From the NCBI GenBank assembly GCA_002279795.1, contig NCCT01000007.1:1-64000 (forward strand): a stretch of 64,000 nt of DNA, in the 5' to 3' direction. Shown in pieces: positions 41,292-49,984 of the stretch. The translations under genes and the position numbers were made by a program. The stretch comes from Hydrogenophilales bacterium 12-61-10 (GTDB lineage: Bacteria; Pseudomonadota; Gammaproteobacteria; Burkholderiales; Thiobacillaceae). Below the pieces are notes generated by a model. The model was not told the DNA's origin, did no database searches, and saw only the letters and a list, made by a program, of their open reading frames with translations. Each line of letters opens with the position of its first letter. Position 1 is the stretch's first letter.

Positions 41292-42924
41292 ATGCGCGCC
41301 AGCCAGTTTTTCATTTCCACCACTAAAGAAGCCCCTTCCGATGCCGAACTGATCAGCCACAAGCTGATGTTGCGCGCCGGCCTCATCAAGCGACTGGGGT
41401 CGGGCTTGTACACCTGGATGCCGCTGGGCTTGCGCGTGCTGCGCCGGGTCGAGGCGGTTGTGCGGGAAGAAATGAACCGCGCGGGCGCGATCGAACTCCT
41501 GATGCCTGCCGTGCAGCCAGCCGAACTGTGGCAGGAAACCGGGCGCTGGGCCGTTTTCGGGCCGCAGATGCTGAAAATCAAGGATCGCCACGAGCGGGAT
41601 TTTTGTTTCGGCCCCACCCATGAGGAGGTCATCACCGACGTCGCACGCCGCGAGATCAAAAGCTACCGGCAATTACCCGTCAGCTTCTATCAGATCCAGA
41701 TGAAATTCCGCGACGAAATCCGCCCGCGTTTCGGCGTCATGCGCGCACGCGAATTCCTGATGAAGGACGCCTACTCCTTCCATGCCAGCCGCGACAGCCT
41801 GATCGACACCTACCAGACCATGTATGCCGCCTACACCCGCGTATTCACGCGACTGGGTCTGACTTTCCGCGCGGTGGCGGCCGACACCGGCGCTATCGGC
41901 GGCTCGGGTTCGCATGAATTCCACGTGCTGGCCGATTCCGGCGAAGACCTGATCGCCTATTGCCCGGAGTCGGACTACGCGGCCAACGTCGAACTCGCCG
42001 AGGCGCTCGCCCCCGCCACGCCGCGCGCCGCGCCTGCGGAAACGCTGCACGAAGTGGACACGCCGAAACAAACCACCTGCGAAGACGTAGCCGCATTGCT
42101 CGACCTTCCGCTTACCCGCACCGTCAAGCTGATTGCGGGCATGGTGGGCGGCGATACGGGTGAGCAGATGGTCATTCTGTTGCTGCGCGGCGACCCCGGT
42201 CGGCATCGACCGCGCCAAAATGCGTGTCATTGCCGACCACACCGTTGCCGCAATGAGCGATTTTGTCTGTGGCGCCAACAAGCCCAAGTTTCACCTGGCC
42301 GGGGTCAATTTCGGACGCGACCTACCGGAACCGGATTTTGTAGCCGATATAAGGAATGTCGTCCCTGGCGATCCCAGCCCCGATGCCAGGGGAAGCCTGC
42401 AGTTGTGTCGCGGGATCGAGGTTGGGCACGTGTTTCAGCTTGGCAACAAATATTCGCTGGCAATGAACGCGACCTATCTGGACGAAGCAGGCAAGACGCA
42501 GGCAATGGAAATGGGCTGCTATGGTATAGGCGTGTCACGCATCGTCGCCTCAGCCATCGAACAGCACCATGATGCCCGCGGCATCGTCTGGCCAACGAGC
42601 ATGGCACCTTTCTTGCTGGTGATTGTGGCCATAGGCTACGGCAAGAGCGAGATGGTTAAAACGGCAGCTGACGCGTTGTATTCTGAACTGACCGCAGCCG
42701 GGTTCGATGTTTTGCTGGACGACCGTGACGATCGCCCGGGCGTGATGTTTGCCGATGCCGAACTGATCGGCATCCCGCACCGCGTGACGGTAGGCGAACG
42801 CGGACTGAAGGATGGCGTCATCGAATACCAGCCGCGCCGGGCAGCAACCGGCCAAAGTGACGAAGCGCAAAAAATCGCGCTCGCTGACGCAAAAGAGTTT
42901 TTGACAGGACTGATGGAGCACTGA
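41292..42924 (+). pseudogene. proS: Prolyl-tRNA synthetase (bacterial type), frame disrupted in the editing domain
   Basis: Class II synthetase that charges tRNA(Pro). The N-terminal part is normal ([69 protein letters not shown]) through VILLLRGD at about 42194. The sequence then jumps, with a frame change, to [20 protein letters not shown] and continues normally to the C-terminal anticodon domain. About 35-40 residues of the insertion (editing) domain are missing at the junction (42191-42200). Because proS is usually essential and there is no second copy here, a sequence or assembly error is the simplest reading; the gene itself is clear. Confidence 0.87.
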
Positions 42925-42925
42925 C

Positions 42926-43561
42926 ATGAATAAAGCGACGCATATCGGACTGCTGATTGCCACCCTGCTGCTGGCGCCGGCCTCCTACGCAGGCGGCCAG
43001 CGCGAAGAGGCCCTGTCAGCCAATGTGCGCTCGTCGCTGCAGCGGGGACTGGCCGACACGCCGATCACGCGTACCGCTTTTTCCAATGTTGCGGATGAAA
43101 CCGCCTGGCTGAAAGACATGTCGCGGCGCCTGGCCAAGCGCATGCCGGACGAAGCCGAGCGGCTCGAATTCCTGACCACGCTGCATTGGGAAGCCTCGCG
43201 CGCAGGCGTCGATCCGCAACTGTTGCTGGGCCTGATTCAGGTTGAAAGCGGCTTCCGCAAATATGCCGTTTCGCCGGTCGGCGCCCGCGGCTACACCCAG
43301 GTGATGCCATTCTGGGTCAAGGCAATCGGCAACCCCGAACATAACCTGTTTCAGTTGCGTACCAACTTGCGCTACGGCGCCCTGATCCTGCGCCATTACA
43401 TCGACATCGAACGCGGCGACTTGTATCGCGCGCTCGGCCGCTTCAATGGCAGTCTTGGACGGCCGGAATACCCCAACCTCGTGGTGGGAGCGTGGAAACG
43501 CCATTGGGATTACGAGCCCGCCGCCCGATCGGCCAACCGCACCACGGCTTCGCGTAGCTAG
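42926..43561 (+). CDS. Lytic transglycosylase (SLT family 1)
   Basis: A 211-residue exported peptidoglycan-cleaving enzyme. The signal peptide ends near YAG (about 22). The catalytic glutamate is E107 in LGLIQVESGFRKYAVS, followed by GARGYTQVMPFW and the Asn/Tyr-containing region LRYGALILRHYI typical of SLT domains. It starts 1 base after the proS stop and is probably co-transcribed with it. Confidence 0.9.
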   Translation: MNKATHIGLLIATLLLAPASYAGGQREEALSANVRSSLQRGLADTPITRTAFSNVADETAWLKDMSRRLAKRMPDEAERLEFLTTLHWEASRAGVDPQLLLGLIQVESGFRKYAVSPVGARGYTQVMPFWVKAIGNPEHNLFQLRTNLRYGALILRHYIDIERGDLYRALGRFNGSLGRPEYPNLVVGAWKRHWDYEPAARSANRTTASRS

Positions 43562-43827
43562 GCAAGCCTGTTCCAGTCCTGCTTTTTTCCGCATCTTCGC
43601 AATAACTGGCGCCGACACGCTGTCGGTGCCCCTGCTTCCCCCTGTCAGGTTTTCAACTGACTGCCATCGCCTCGTCGAATCGCCGCATGATTGCTGCAAG
43701 CTCGCATGGGGAAAGAGGCAATAAATACGCAAGTAATCAACAAGATGGAATTCTCCAGCAGCCATGGCACGGCCTATGCAAGTGAGGGGAGGCAGGACAA
43801 CGCCTGCTAGCTTTCAAGGAGACAACC

Positions 43828-44046
43828 ATGGAAATGAACATGCAATTGAGTCGCACTGACAAGGGGCAAGACGAGATTTTCAACCTGGGTCACACGCTGC
43901 GGCCCCGGTTTCGCCAGATTCTGTTTAGCGTCGGCGGTGGCATTTCGTTCGGCGAGTTGTGCCGCAAAATGCCCCACTGTGCAGAACTGGAAAAAATGGT
44001 GAACGATCTGCTGCAAAACGGTTTTATCCAGGCATTGCGAAACTAG
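43828..44046 (+). CDS. Small conserved-looking protein with a winged-helix-like segment
   Basis: A 72-residue protein preceded by AAGGAG (7 bases before the ATG), a strong ribosome site. The pattern LRPRFRQILFSVGGGISFGELCRKMP...MVNDLLQNGFI resembles the short helix-turn-helix blocks found in many betaproteobacterial regulators (RPRxRQLLxLVDG...). No signal or membrane part. Function unknown; possibly a small DNA- or protein-binding factor. Confidence 0.6.
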   Translation: MEMNMQLSRTDKGQDEIFNLGHTLRPRFRQILFSVGGGISFGELCRKMPHCAELEKMVNDLLQNGFIQALRN

Positions 44047-44410
44047 CGTGGCGGCTCGCAACGCATAGCGGATGGATTCATCCGGGTTTGTGCGTACATC
44101 TTCAGCGGTTAATTGCTTGATCGCTTCGGCCTGCAACGGGCCAACAGGGAAACGCAACACAGACTAACGGTCACAATCCGGGAACCATCTGGCGTCAGGA
44201 CTTGCCGTATCAAAACTCACTTAAGCAATGACAAGCGTGATGGGTACGGTATCGTTCTGATAGCCTGTTCGGTGAAGAACGGTCTACACCTACAAGGTAA
44301 GCCCTGATCCGTATGCCTGGCCGTCCACCCACAGCACGTTGGGCCAACCTGTGGGCGCGGCCGAAACGCAGCATGCAACCCTCTTTTACGCTCACGAAAG
44401 GAACCTCCGC
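44047..44410. other. Gene-free stretch upstream of folE
   Basis: No convincing coding region; an antisense frame over its left part is a shadow. It holds an inverted repeat (CGTTCT at 44253-44258 and AGAACG at 44276-44281, 17-base loop) that could be an operator or RNA hairpin, and the region before the folE ATG with AAAGG. Confidence 0.4.
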
Positions 44411-45052
44411 ATGGCGACCCCTCCCCTCGATTCCATCCTTCCCGCATCTGATCTTTCGGCCCGCCCCGACCGCGCCGAAGCCGAAGCCGCGGTGCGTACC
44501 CTGATCCGCTGGGCGGGCGACGATCCGACCCGCGAAGGTTTGCTCGACACCCCGGCGCGCGTCGTGCGCTCTTACGAGGAGTTTTTCGCCGGTTACCTCC
44601 ACGATCCGGTGCAGACGCTGTCCCGCACCTTTTCCGAAGTGGAGGGCTACGACGAGATGGTCGTGCTGACCGATATCCGCTTCGAGAGCCATTGCGAGCA
44701 CCACATGGTGCCCATCATCGGCAAGGCGCATATCGCCTACCTGCCCGCGCACCGGGTGGTCGGCATCTCCAAGCTGGCCCGGCTGGTCGACATCTACGCC
44801 AAACGGCTGCAGATCCAGGAAAGAATGACGGTGCAGATCGCCGATACGCTGAACGACGTCTTGCAGCCCAAAGGAGTGGCGGTGGTGATCGAGGGCAACC
44901 ACCAATGCATGAGCACACGCGGGGTGCACAAGGCGGGCGCAGCCATGGTAACCAGCCGCATGCTGGGCGCATTCCGTTCGGACGCGTCGACCCGGCGCGA
45001 GTTTCTGGCCATGATCGGTCGCAGCGCGACCGGGCCGCTGAGCAACACCTGA
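44411..45052 (+). CDS. folE: GTP cyclohydrolase I
   Basis: About 213 residues; opens the imidazole ring of GTP as the first step of tetrahydrofolate synthesis. Zinc ligands are in [17 protein letters not shown] (Cys, His) and [10 protein letters not shown] (Cys). [19 protein letters not shown] and [12 protein letters not shown] are conserved. The ATG at 44411 was chosen (MATPPLDS); AAAGG lies about 9 bases upstream. Confidence 0.95.
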   Translation: MATPPLDSILPASDLSARPDRAEAEAAVRTLIRWAGDDPTREGLLDTPARVVRSYEEFFAGYLHDPVQTLSRTFSEVEGYDEMVVLTDIRFESHCEHHMVPIIGKAHIAYLPAHRVVGISKLARLVDIYAKRLQIQERMTVQIADTLNDVLQPKGVAVVIEGNHQCMSTRGVHKAGAAMVTSRMLGAFRSDASTRREFLAMIGRSATGPLSNT

Positions 45053-45146
45053 CCCCTGTGCTCGCGGTCCAGGGTTGATGCGCGGGTCGTGTCAGGCCGG
45101 CTGCCATAACGGTTGCTCCGACGAATCCAATCAAGGAACCCGCACC

Positions 45147-45767
45147 ATGCATTCAGGCAAGCATTTCTCGATGATCCGCGACTTCCATCTCGCGGACTGG
45201 TTTACCTTGGGCAATGCAAGCTGCGGTGTCGGGGCGCTGTTTGCCGTGATGCACTACGTGCAGCACCAGAACTTGCAAACCCTTCTGCTTGCCTGCGGCC
45301 TGATTTTGCTGGCTTTCGTGTTCGATGTTTTCGATGGCCGCGTCGCACGTTGGCGCCAGCAAACCTCGTTGCTGGGGCGCGAGCTCGACTCCCTCGCCGA
45401 TATGATTTCCTTTGGCGTCGCGCCGGCAATCATCGCCTACGGCATCGGCATGGACGGGCTCTGGGATCACGTGATCCTGATCTACTTCGTTGCGTGCGGC
45501 GTCAGCCGTCTTGCCCGCTACAACATCAGCGCCGAGACCCTGTCGCAAGGCGGCGACAAGGTCAGGTACTTCGAGGGCACGCCAATACCCAGCTCGCTGT
45601 TGCTCGTTATCGTCATTGCTCTCGCTGCGTGGAACGGTGCGGTCGGCGACCAGCTCTGGTTCGGCGTGATCCACATCGGTCCCTGGCAACTTCACCCGCT
45701 GGTATTGATGTTCGCCGCATCCGGCTCGCTGATGATCAGCCGGACCCTGCACATCCCGAAACTCTGA
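45147..45767 (+). CDS. pssA: CDP-alcohol phosphatidyltransferase, likely phosphatidylserine synthase (PssA type II)
   Basis: About 206 residues with about six membrane helices. The CDP-alcohol motif D-x2-D-G-x2-A-R-x8-G-x3-D-x3-D is complete (DVFDGRVAR ... GRELDSLAD). The opening DFHLADWFTLGNASCGVGAL is typical of Bacillus-type PssA. It would join serine to CDP-diacylglycerol in the inner membrane. AAGGA lies 9 bases before the ATG. Alternative: a paralogous CDP-alcohol transferase with a different alcohol. Confidence 0.8.
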   Translation: MHSGKHFSMIRDFHLADWFTLGNASCGVGALFAVMHYVQHQNLQTLLLACGLILLAFVFDVFDGRVARWRQQTSLLGRELDSLADMISFGVAPAIIAYGIGMDGLWDHVILIYFVACGVSRLARYNISAETLSQGGDKVRYFEGTPIPSSLLLVIVIALAAWNGAVGDQLWFGVIHIGPWQLHPLVLMFAASGSLMISRTLHIPKL

Positions 45768-45846
45768 GTGCCGCTGCCGCGTTTTATGCGGCTTGGATTA
45801 CCCTTGGCAGCCCGCCAGCGCGACGAGACCCGGCTGACCTGCCCGA

Positions 45847-47568
45847 TCAAGCCTGACCTGATGCCGCATCCCCCTGCTGCGGGTTAAAACGCGCCATAAC
45901 ATGGCTGGTCATGCCCTTGGCCAGTTCTTCTTCACCAAAGAAAACCGTGCCCACCCCATCCTTGCTCAATCGCTGCGACGCTTCCTCGCTATGCGTGCGC
46001 AACACGATCTCGATCCCCGGATTGAGTGCACGCGCGGTATCAGCCATTTGCCGGATGTCGAGCAAGTCTGGGATGGCGACAACCAGCATGGCCGCGTGAG
46101 CGATATGCGCCTGGATCAGCACCGCCGGATCTGCGGCATTGCCTGAAACGGCGACCCTGCCTGTGTCGCGCAACGCTTCCACCCGTTCACGGTTCTGCTC
46201 CACGACCACATAAGGAATGCCGCGTGCATCCAGCGCCCGGGCGATCCGCTGCCCCACCCGTCCGTAACCCACCAGGACCACCTGCCCTTCGAGGTATTTT
46301 CGTTCAGTGCTCGCCGGCAGTTCGGCGTAGGGGTCATCTCGCCGCTCCAGGCTGCGAGCAAGCTCCGAACGCGCCAGGAGCCAGCGCTGCAATGGCTCGA
46401 TGGCGACAAACAGGAACGGATTGAGTGCGATCGAAATCAGCGCGCCGGCTAGCACCAGGCTCATGCCTTCGGCCGGCAACAGGCCGAGCGACAGCCCGAG
46501 ACCGGCCAGAATGAAGGAAAACTCCCCAATCTGCGCCAGGCTGACCGCGACGGTCAGGGCGGTATTGAGCGGATAGCGAAATGCAATGACCAGGGCCATC
46601 GCCGCCAGCGTCTTGCCCAAGACAATGATGGCGACCACGCTGAGTACCCGTAGCGGCTGCTCGATCAGAATCGAAGGCTCGAACAGCATGCCGACCGACA
46701 CGAAAAACAGCACCGAGAACGCATCGCGCAGCGGCAGGGATTCTTCCGCCGCGCGGTGGCTAAACTCGGATTCGCGCATGACCGTCCCCGCGAAGAAGGC
46801 GCCAAGAGCGAACGACACGCTGAACAGTTCCGCCGCGCCGTAGGCAATGCCAATCGCGGCAGCGACCACCGACAGGGTGAACAACTCGCGCGACCCGGTG
46901 CGTGCAACCTGCCACAGCACCCACGGCAGCAGACGGCGACCGACCACCAGCATCAATGCGATGAAGGCGGCCACCTCGAGCAGGGTTTTACCGAGCGTCA
47001 TCCAGAGCGGGCCGGCATCCGCGACAGGCGCGCTGGTGCCCCCCAGCACGCCTGCCAGGGGCGGCATCAACACCAGGACCAGCACACAGACCAGATCCTC
47101 GACCACCAGCCAGCCCACGGCGATCCGTCCGTTCATCGAATCGAGCACACCCCGGGATTCGAGAGCCTTGAGCAGCACCACCGTACTGGCGCAGGACAGC
47201 GACAAACCAAATATCAATCCGCTTCCCCAGTGCCAGCCCCAAGCCCAGGCGATCAACATGCCGAGCACGGTTGCCAGCCCCATTTGCACCACCGCGCCAG
47301 GGACGGCAATGCGTCTCACCGCAAGCAAATCCTTGAGCGAGAAATGCAAGCCGACCCCGAACATCAGCAGCATCACGCCGATCTCCGACAACTGGGACGC
47401 GATGTGTATGTCGGCCACGAACCCCGGAGTTGCCGGGCCGATGAGGATGCCGGCAACCAGATAGCCAACCAGCGCCGGAATTTTCATGCGCTCGGCAATG
47501 AAGCCGAGGATCAGGGCAACGCCAAATCCGGCGGCAAGCGTGGTGATCAAGGATATGTCGTGATCCAT
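45847..47568 (-). CDS. Cation/proton antiporter with RCK domain (KefB/YbaL-like, CPA2)
   Basis: A 573-residue inner-membrane protein. About 12 helices (1-390) of the CPA2 type, with RIAVGWLVVEDLVCVLVLVL containing the antiporter acid residues, then a cytoplasmic RCK_N domain (VVLVGYGRVGQRIARAL, from about 420) that binds NAD(H). No RCK_C or KefF/KefG partner nearby. It is likely a K+/H+ or similar antiporter, YbaL-like. Confidence 0.88.
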   Translation of the reverse strand: MDHDISLITTLAAGFGVALILGFIAERMKIPALVGYLVAGILIGPATPGFVADIHIASQLSEIGVMLLMFGVGLHFSLKDLLAVRRIAVPGAVVQMGLATVLGMLIAWAWGWHWGSGLIFGLSLSCASTVVLLKALESRGVLDSMNGRIAVGWLVVEDLVCVLVLVLMPPLAGVLGGTSAPVADAGPLWMTLGKTLLEVAAFIALMLVVGRRLLPWVLWQVARTGSRELFTLSVVAAAIGIAYGAAELFSVSFALGAFFAGTVMRESEFSHRAAEESLPLRDAFSVLFFVSVGMLFEPSILIEQPLRVLSVVAIIVLGKTLAAMALVIAFRYPLNTALTVAVSLAQIGEFSFILAGLGLSLGLLPAEGMSLVLAGALISIALNPFLFVAIEPLQRWLLARSELARSLERRDDPYAELPASTERKYLEGQVVLVGYGRVGQRIARALDARGIPYVVVEQNRERVEALRDTGRVAVSGNAADPAVLIQAHIAHAAMLVVAIPDLLDIRQMADTARALNPGIEIVLRTHSEEASQRLSKDGVGTVFFGEEELAKGMTSHVMARFNPQQGDAASGQA

Positions 47569-47690
47569 GCTGTCTCTTTCATCGTGGTGCTTGAGTGCGT
47601 GGCCAACGCATGGCGCTATTCGCCACTGAAAAACCCTGTCCGGCCTCTTTCCGGCAACGCACGTTCAGTGCGCGAATGGGCTCTGGGCGC

Positions 47691-49121
47691 TCACAGCCAG
47701 TATTCCCACACCCGTGCGAACCACTCCTTGAGGCGCAGGTCGAGCGCGCGGCGCTGCCAGGCTTCGAGCGTGATTGCGTCGGATTCGGCAAGATCCTTGT
47801 CGAACATGGCCTGTACCTGCTGGCCGAAGTCCGGCCCCAGCACCACGGCGTTCAGCTCGTAGTTATGCAGAAAGCTGCGCCAGTCGAGGTTGGTCGAGCC
47901 GACGGTGGCCCAGACGCCGTCGATCAGCGCAGTCTTGGAATGCAGGATGACGCCGCGCCGCTCATAAATTTTCACCCCCGCGCGCAGCAGCCGCTCGTAG
48001 TAATTGCGTCCGGCGTGGAAAACCAGCCACGAGTCGGTCTGGCTCGGCAGGATCAGGGTGACGCTGACGCCCCGGCGGGCCGCTCCTTCCAGTGCGTCCA
48101 GCAGCTGCGGGTCGGGGGCGAAATACGCGTTGGTGATATTGACGCTGACCTCCGCACTGCTGATGGCCGAGAGCAGCGTGGCGTAAATCAGGCTGAAGGC
48201 ATCGTCAGGAGAACTGCCGATCGCGCGCACCAGTTCCCGGCCTTTGCGCTCAGGCTGGGGAAAGTAGTTTTTTTCAGCGAGTGGCGCGCCCTTTTGCTGT
48301 TCCCACGTTGCGAGAAACAGCTTCTGAAATTCGGCCACCACCGGCCCTTGCAGTTGCAGGTCGGTGTCGCGCCAGGCGAGGCCCGGGTCTGCCCCCGCTT
48401 CGGGCTTGGCCTTCGACCCGAAACGAAACGAGCCTCCGGAGTAGACGCCGCTGATGTTGATACCGCCCAGAAAGGCAGTATGGCCGTCGACAATCAGGAG
48501 CTTGCGGTGGTCGCGCTGGTTCAGGCTCCATTCCTTGCGGCTCAGCAAGGGATTGACCGGATTGAACTCCAGGATCTGCACCCCGCTGTCGCTCATCTGC
48601 TGGAAAAACGGCGCCGGGGTGCCCAGGGTGCCGACGCTGTCGCGAATCAGATTGACCTGTACGCCTTCGCGCTGCTTGGCGATCAGGGCCTCGGCAAAGC
48701 GCTGCCCGACTTCATCAGCGTCGAGAATGTAGGTTTCCATGTTGACATGGTCGCGCGCTGCCAGGATGGCGGCGTACATCGCCTGGTAGGTGGCCGGACC
48801 ATCCTGCAGCAGGCGCACCTGATTGCCGGCCGTTAACGGGCTGCCGACAATGGCTTCCTCGCGCGCCAGATGGTGATCGAAAATGCCGGTCTCCGGACTG
48901 CGATTTTCAAGCCGATCGAGAATTGCCTGGCTGCGTCCGGCCGACAACGGGCCACGCGCGCCTTCCAGTTGCACCGGTGGTCCGGCCCTGTGCGCCAGAT
49001 CGGGCACGATGGTCGGCAGGCTGCTGCAACCGGAAACGAAAAAAAGGGCCACCAAGGACCCATAAGGCAGACGATGTCGCATGAGCGACTCACCCGCAAA
49101 GTTCAATTTATTTACCGCCAT
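47691..49121 (-). CDS. Phospholipase D family (cardiolipin synthase-like) lipoprotein
   Basis: A 476-residue protein with a lipobox (FFVSGC) near residue 32 and two HKD motifs: DHRKLLIVDG with upstream Asn/Gln-Arg, and HSKTALIDGVWATVGSTN. PLD enzymes of this kind make or hydrolyse phospholipids such as cardiolipin. Unlike ClsA, there are no membrane helices but a lipid anchor, so it acts in the periplasm or outer membrane. Start 49121 has GGAGG 6 bases upstream; the ATG at 49082 would give a shorter lipoprotein signal and is possible. Confidence 0.85.
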   Translation of the reverse strand: MAVNKLNFAGESLMRHRLPYGSLVALFFVSGCSSLPTIVPDLAHRAGPPVQLEGARGPLSAGRSQAILDRLENRSPETGIFDHHLAREEAIVGSPLTAGNQVRLLQDGPATYQAMYAAILAARDHVNMETYILDADEVGQRFAEALIAKQREGVQVNLIRDSVGTLGTPAPFFQQMSDSGVQILEFNPVNPLLSRKEWSLNQRDHRKLLIVDGHTAFLGGINISGVYSGGSFRFGSKAKPEAGADPGLAWRDTDLQLQGPVVAEFQKLFLATWEQQKGAPLAEKNYFPQPERKGRELVRAIGSSPDDAFSLIYATLLSAISSAEVSVNITNAYFAPDPQLLDALEGAARRGVSVTLILPSQTDSWLVFHAGRNYYERLLRAGVKIYERRGVILHSKTALIDGVWATVGSTNLDWRSFLHNYELNAVVLGPDFGQQVQAMFDKDLAESDAITLEAWQRRALDLRLKEWFARVWEYWL

Positions 49122-49183
49122 CCATCCTCCACCAACCGGGCTTGCGCGCAGTTATATCAGACGGATCGCCGTATGACGACCCG

Positions 49184-49339
49184 TTACAAGCGCCCCATCA
49201 ACAGTAGCACGATGACGATGATCACGATCAGGCCGAGGCCGCCGCTGGGACCATAGCCCCAATTCTTGCTATGCGACCAGCTTGGAATGGCGCCGAGCAG
49301 CATCAGGATCAGGACGATCAATAAAATGGTTCCCAACAT
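49184..49339 (-). CDS. DUF3309 family small membrane protein
   Basis: A 51-residue protein (MLGTILLIVLILMLLGAIP then a Ser/Gly/Tyr loop with WSHSKNWGYGPSGG and a second hydrophobic stretch LGLIVIIVIVLLLMG). This is the DUF3309 pattern: two helices around a central GYGPSGG. AAGGAG-type AGGAGT lies 8 bases before the ATG. Function unknown; often in stress or envelope loci. Easily missed because it is so short. Confidence 0.88.
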   Translation of the reverse strand: MLGTILLIVLILMLLGAIPSWSHSKNWGYGPSGGLGLIVIIVIVLLLMGRL

Positions 49340-49367
49340 GCAGTACTCCTTGAGTGGGTGAAAGGAT

Positions 49368-49679
49368 TCAGTTCACAGGTGCCGTTTCGGTGGGGACCAC
49401 AATGACGGTGGTGCCATCGCCGGTTTTACCGGTTGCGCCGGTCTCACCCTGTACGCCTTCGTTACCTGTGTAGCCCGTTGCGCCCGTGTTGCCGGTTTCA
49501 CCCTGGCTACCGGTATTACCCTGATAGCCAGTTGCGCCCTGGTTACCAGTTTCGCCCTGCGGACCTGCCGGGCCTGGAACCGCAACCGGCGTGGCGGGTA
49601 CGTTGACCACCGTGGGTTTGTCACAGGCAGCCAGGGTCAGGGTTGCGAGCATTGCGGACATCAATAATGTTTTGTTCAT
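49368..49679 (-). CDS. Collagen-like lipoprotein
   Basis: A 103-residue secreted lipoprotein: lipobox LTLAAC with Cys19, a short linker, then 17 consecutive Gly-X-Y triplets from residue 36 ([16 protein letters not shown] ... GKT) and a polar tail. Gly-X-Y tracts form a collagen triple helix, so it is likely a trimeric surface fibre anchored to the outer membrane. Proline content is low after the first two triplets; Thr and Gln fill the Y position. It lies 28 bases upstream of DUF3309, same strand, probably co-transcribed. Confidence 0.85.
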   Translation of the reverse strand: MNKTLLMSAMLATLTLAACDKPTVVNVPATPVAVPGPAGPQGETGNQGATGYQGNTGSQGETGNTGATGYTGNEGVQGETGATGKTGDGTTVIVVPTETAPVN

Positions 49680-49984
49680 GGTTAATCCCTAAAAATAATC
49701 ACAGTGTGGATCGGACGGCATCGAGCCCTCCGCGAGCAAGCCGGATCGACTGTGAAAGCTCGCACCGGATAGGCACTGATCGTAGGGCAAAGCCCGATGG
49801 CATTCTGTGCGCTGGCGTACATTGAAAAATCGCGCTTGCGCTGCAGGGAAAACGACTTGTGTGCGTTCCCGAACAGACGTAGCCATCAAGCCTGCGCAAT
49901 CGTGCAGGTTCGGGAATGCCCCTCGCGGACCGGTCTGCGCTTCGATCGGATTCGCGTTTCGTATCCCTCCCACAGGAGACGTCA
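49680..49984. other. Divergent intergenic region between the collagen-like and crystallin-like genes
   Basis: Small frames on both strands have no family likeness and are shadows. AGGGATTAACC precedes the minus-strand ATG and CAGGAGACGTCA precedes the plus-strand ATG. It should hold both promoters; I see no clear consensus elements. Confidence 0.4.

Noticed and set aside
43562..43827. c-di-GMP riboswitch before the 72-residue gene
   Set aside because: The conserved core and tetraloop receptor are absent; only a weak GCAGG/CCTGC hairpin is present.
43807..44160. 117-residue minus-strand frame over the small gene
   Set aside because: It is antisense to a gene with a strong ribosome site and has no family likeness.
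47595..48836. 413-residue plus-strand frame opposite the PLD lipoprotein
   Set aside because: Antisense shadow; no signal, motif or ribosome site.
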